A DNA stretch of 64,000 nt from Verticiella sediminum. GTDB lineage: Bacteria; Pseudomonadota; Gammaproteobacteria; Burkholderiales; Burkholderiaceae_B. Position 1 is the first letter of the stretch. Each line of letters opens with the position of its first letter. The notes under the pieces are model-generated. The model did not search any database. It saw nothing but the letters and a program-made list of their open reading frames with translations, and had not been told where the DNA came from. The DNA is taken from the NCBI RefSeq assembly GCF_007558815.1, contig NZ_VLTJ01000013.1:1-64000 (forward strand). Reading direction: 5' to 3'. This document shows, piece by piece, positions 61,744 to 64,000 of this stretch. A program made the position numbers and the translations under genes.

Positions 61744-62520
61744 TTATCGCTCATCGGCGGAGCCGCCCAGTTCGGCAGCCCGCATGACCAGCATGCGGCC
61801 GATCTCTTCGATGTGTCCTTCCAGTCTGTGCGTTGGGCCGCCCACCAGCAGGGCGTAGCATTCGGTGCCGAACCTGAACCCCACGGCGATGGCCGTCGTG
61901 TCCGATTGATACTCGCCGATCGCTACGTGATACCCGGTGGCCTCACCGTCCGAGATCATCTGCTTCAGACGGTTGATGTCGGTGACGGTGCGATCCGAGA
62001 AGGCCACCAGCTTCAACTGCTGCAGCACCTTGCTCCTTTCGTCGCTGTCGATCAGCGCCAGCAGCGCCCGCCCCGAGGCCGCGCTGTGCATGGGTTTGAT
62101 CTGGCCTGCATACGCAGAGAAACGCAACGTGCGTTCGGGCTCCACGACCTCCAGATAGAGCACGTGATTCTCTTCGCGCTTGGCCAGGATGGCGGTTTCA
62201 TCCGTCTGCCGGCTGATGCCGTGCAGCAATTCCGACACCATCGACAAGATGGGATCGTGGCGGCTGATTGCCTCGCCCTGATCGCGCCAGCGGCGCGTGG
62301 GGTAATAGCCATGATGCTTGCCGAGCCAATAGAGATAACCCTGCTGCCTTAGCGTCTCCATCAGCGCATGGCCGCTCGATTTCGGCATATCGAGCTCAGA
62401 GCAGAGCCTCGCCAGCGTTGCGGGCTCCTTCGTCCGCGCAAAGAACTCCAGCACATCCAATACGCGTACCGCGCTTTTGACGCCCGTCGTGCGCTCAGTC
62501 ATGGTTTGAGGCGATTTCAT
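61744..62520 (-). CDS. IclR-family transcriptional regulator
   Basis: 258 residues. Winged helix-turn-helix VKSAVRVLDVLEFFAR ... LCSELDMPKSSGHALMETL (about residues 13-57), then the IclR ligand domain (YLEVVEPERTLRFSAYAG, HSAASGRALLALI, GYHVAIGEYQSDTTAIAVGF). The ATG at 62520 follows GGGAGTGAA; the frame extends upstream to 62646. Divergent from the isochorismatase/monooxygenase genes. A 32-bp palindrome and a related site lie in the shared control region. Confidence 0.91.
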   Translation of the reverse strand: MKSPQTMTERTTGVKSAVRVLDVLEFFARTKEPATLARLCSELDMPKSSGHALMETLRQQGYLYWLGKHHGYYPTRRWRDQGEAISRHDPILSMVSELLHGISRQTDETAILAKREENHVLYLEVVEPERTLRFSAYAGQIKPMHSAASGRALLALIDSDERSKVLQQLKLVAFSDRTVTDINRLKQMISDGEATGYHVAIGEYQSDTTAIAVGFRFGTECYALLVGGPTHRLEGHIEEIGRMLVMRAAELGGSADER

Positions 62521-62653
62521 TTCACTCCCGACATTCGATGCCGTGTCATTGGGTTGTTGTGCTTTGATGCCGGCCGATTCGATCGCTTGCCACATATAGC
62601 TGATCTGCGCCGCATGAACGCTTCGAACCGCGCGATCACCCATCATTATACGT

Positions 62654-62685
62654 ACCCATGTATGAACATATGTTCATACATGGGT
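62654..62685. promoter_or_regulatory. 32-bp perfect palindrome, likely IclR operator
   Basis: Half-site ACCCATGTATGAACAT is followed at once by its exact reverse complement, giving a perfect 32-bp inverted repeat without spacer, 134 nt upstream of the IclR start. It is not followed by a T-run and is between divergent genes, so an operator is more likely than a terminator. Confidence 0.65.
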
Positions 62686-62752
62686 GTTTGTCGCGGCTAC
62701 GCCTACGGGTGGGGCTGGTGTGTTCCCTGAGCGCAAGCGTCCGGCGAAGTGC

Positions 62753-62781
62753 TTGACTCGACGGATACAGTCACCTTATTC
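62753..62781 (+). promoter_or_regulatory. Sigma-70-like promoter for the isochorismatase operon
   Basis: TTGACT (62753-62758), a 17-nt spacer, then TTATTC (62776-62781). The -35 is nearly consensus and the -10 weak, as expected for a regulated promoter. The operator-like site at 62797-62815 lies just after it. Confidence 0.5.
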
Positions 62782-62796
62782 TGTCCTTGTCTGTGA

Positions 62797-62815
62797 ATGA
62801 ACGTTCTCATACATG
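62797..62815. promoter_or_regulatory. Second operator-like site related to the 32-bp palindrome
   Basis: ATGAACGTTCTCATACATG keeps the ATGAAC left part and CATACATG right part of the palindrome at 62654-62685 but with a 2-bp shorter centre (GAACGTTC). It sits about 15 nt downstream of the proposed -10, where a bound repressor would block transcription start. Confidence 0.5.
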
Positions 62816-62948
62816 AATGTAACAAGAATATTGCCGAGAAGTGCGCGGGTACCCGCGTCTTCAGCGGGGAGGCGGTCGCTCCTGCAGGATCGGGTGCGCT
62901 CGGGACGATTGCGTGATGGCAGGCCATCGCGTGTGACTAGAGGATGAG

Positions 62949-63668
62949 ATGACTACGTTGTGTCAGGAAGGTCGGCCACTGCCATGGCAGCATGTGGTGT
63001 CCGAAGAAGAAATGTCGATTTATCGGGCGGCGGGATTCGGCAAACCGTTCAAGGGCGAGATCAGGCCGGCGTTGCTGGTGATCGACGTGCAGTACCGCTC
63101 GGTGGGCCGCGAGCGTCTGCCCATCATGGATTCGATCCAGCGCGAATATCCGACCAGTTGCGGCGAATATGGCTGGCGCGCCGTGCCGCACATCGGCCGT
63201 CTGATCGAAGCCTTTCACCGTCGCAAGCTTCCCGTCATTTTTCCGCACGTCGCATTCAAGGAGCGGCACGACGGCCAGCGCTTTGGCGATAAAGCGCCTG
63301 CGATCATGGCCATACCGCGGGACGGCTATGAAATGGTCAAGGAATGTGCGCCGCAGCCGGGCGACATTCTGTTGCCCAAACACCATGCCAGCGCCTTCTT
63401 CGGTACACCGCTTGTCAGCTATTTGACGACCCTGAACGCCAATTGCGTCGTAGTCACCGGCACCACGACCAGCGGCTGCGTGCGTGCATCGGCTGTCGAC
63501 GCATCCTCCTATGGCTATCACGTCATCGTTCCACACGACGCCGTCTTCGATCGATCGCAGACTTCGCATGCGGTAAATCTGTTCGACATGAACAGCAAGT
63601 ATGCCGATGTGATGTCGACCGACGATGTGCTGACGTTGATACCGCCGACGCAAGCGGAGGGAGCATGA
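62949..63668 (+). CDS. Isochorismatase-fold cysteine hydrolase (N-carbamoylsarcosine amidase-like)
   Basis: 239 residues. The catalytic triad of the family is visible: Asp in LLVIDVQYRS (about 45), Lys in LLPKHHASAFFG (about 141) and Cys in TGTTTSGCVRASA (about 178). Members hydrolyse amides such as N-carbamoylsarcosine or maleamate. ACTAGAGGATGAG precedes the ATG. It is coupled by a 4-nt overlap to a flavin monooxygenase gene, a pairing that fits degradation of an N-heterocycle (for example of nicotinate type), though the substrate is not proven. Confidence 0.9.
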   Translation: MTTLCQEGRPLPWQHVVSEEEMSIYRAAGFGKPFKGEIRPALLVIDVQYRSVGRERLPIMDSIQREYPTSCGEYGWRAVPHIGRLIEAFHRRKLPVIFPHVAFKERHDGQRFGDKAPAIMAIPRDGYEMVKECAPQPGDILLPKHHASAFFGTPLVSYLTTLNANCVVVTGTTTSGCVRASAVDASSYGYHVIVPHDAVFDRSQTSHAVNLFDMNSKYADVMSTDDVLTLIPPTQAEGA

Positions 63669-64000
63669 CCATGGTGCACAAGAAACACGTGTTGATTGCC
63701 GGAGGCGGAATCGGAGGCTTGACTGCGGCGCTGGCCCTGCTGCGGCGTGGTTTCGATGTATCGGTCTTTGAGCAGGCCCAGGAACTCAAGGAGATCGGCG
63801 CCGGGGTCCAGCTCGGGCCCAACGGCGTGCGGGTCCTGTATGAGCTTGGATTGGAGTCCCCGGCCAGGCGTCTGGGTGTCGACGCTCAGGCCAAAGAGAT
63901 CCGGGTCTGGAACACCGGCAAAACCTGGCCGCTGTTCAATCTGGGCAAGGAGTCCATGAGCCGCCATGGCGTTCCTTACCTGATGATGCATCGAGCCGAT
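63665..64000 (+). CDS. FAD-dependent aromatic monooxygenase (partial, runs off window)
   Basis: The first 112 residues are visible. The N-terminal FAD-binding dinucleotide fold VLIAGGGIGGLTAALALLRRG (residues 9-29; short form GGGIGGLTAALALL), the acidic residue VFEQA at the end of the second strand, and GAGVQLGPNGVRVL match salicylate/6-hydroxynicotinate-type class A hydroxylases. These use NAD(P)H and oxygen to hydroxylate aromatic rings. The C-terminal half lies beyond the window. Overlap with the amidohydrolase stop shows one operon. Confidence 0.9.
   Translation, partial: MTMVHKKHVLIAGGGIGGLTAALALLRRGFDVSVFEQAQELKEIGAGVQLGPNGVRVLYELGLESPARRLGVDAQAKEIRVWNTGKTWPLFNLGKESMSRHGVPYLMMHRAD

Larger units (their letters stand above)
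62521..62948. promoter_or_regulatory. 428-nt divergent control region (IclR / isochorismatase)
   Basis: No gene is supported here. It holds the 32-bp palindrome (62654-62685), a sigma-70-like promoter towards the plus strand (62753-62781), and a second half-matching operator (62797-62815). It is more AT-rich than its surroundings. The plus-strand transcript would have a leader of roughly 150 nt. Confidence 0.65.

Noticed and set aside
62654-62685. 32-bp palindrome considered as a transcription terminator
   Set aside because: It sits between two divergent gene starts, has no T-run, and a related site is found near a promoter, which fits an operator better.

Overview
The window looks like a high-GC chromosomal region of a metabolically versatile betaproteobacterium, probably Burkholderiales/Alcaligenaceae (Bordetella/Achromobacter-like). 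The basis is the family mix: four stand-alone Bug-type periplasmic solute receptors, several CaiB/BaiF CoA-transferase, acyl-CoA and aldo/keto reductase catabolic sets, and many LysR and IclR regulators. No rRNA, tRNA, CRISPR, phage or complete insertion sequence was seen. This placement is inference from gene content; no database search was possible.

Layout. (1) About 1-12.7 kb, minus strand: one long tightly packed catabolic operon read from a MaoC-type dehydratase down through CoA-transferase, acyl-CoA ligase, an unusual Fe-ADH-fold protein, aldehyde dehydrogenase, Bug receptor, zinc alcohol dehydrogenase, crotonase, DUF2889 protein, second Bug receptor, SDR and GST. A divergent IclR regulator sits at 12.9 kb. 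(2) 13.8-18.4 kb: an exported alpha/beta hydrolase, a stretch holding a broken piece of a copper ATPase gene, a DHA2 multidrug-type exporter, a cupin and an SDR. (3) 18.4-29.0 kb: a copper-resistance island, with a divergent two-component system (CopRS/CusRS type) facing copA-copB-copC-copD, DUF2933, an ICMT-like membrane protein, a small HMA chaperone and a Cu(I) P-type ATPase. (4) 29.0-44.2 kb: a redox/hydrolase region in which many normally cytosolic enzyme families carry export signals (Tat, Sec or lipoprotein). It is organised around two tandem LysR regulators and ends with a two-subunit molybdenum hydroxylase. (5) 44.3-53.4 kb, minus strand: a second catabolic operon (amidohydrolase, CMD, DABB-like protein, two AKRs, two SDRs, cupin, aldehyde dehydrogenase, Bug receptor) with a divergent LysR. 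(6) 54.7-61.6 kb: LysR plus a divergent plus-strand operon Bug / CoA-transferase / acyl-CoA dehydrogenase / BKACE / MaoC hydratase / CitE-like lyase, which resembles a route for a C5 dicarboxylate through mesaconyl-CoA and citramalyl-CoA. (7) 61.7-64 kb: an IclR regulator with a striking 32-bp palindrome in its divergent control region, then an isochorismatase-type amidohydrolase and a flavin monooxygenase that runs off the window.

The most notable signals are as follows. A conserved promoter module (a LysR-type T-N11-A box with a fixed 19-nt gap to a second element) sits in front of two paralogous hydrolase units 20 kb apart, and a third related copy sits at the tandem LysR genes. An Fe-ADH-fold protein has all four metal-ligand positions changed. 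There is a block of exported AKR, flavodoxin, CMD, cupin and hydrolase proteins. There is a pair of IclR-type operators at 62.6-62.8 kb. Two gene remnants are present, a copper ATPase fragment at 15.2 kb and a frameshifted alpha/beta hydrolase at 40.4 kb.
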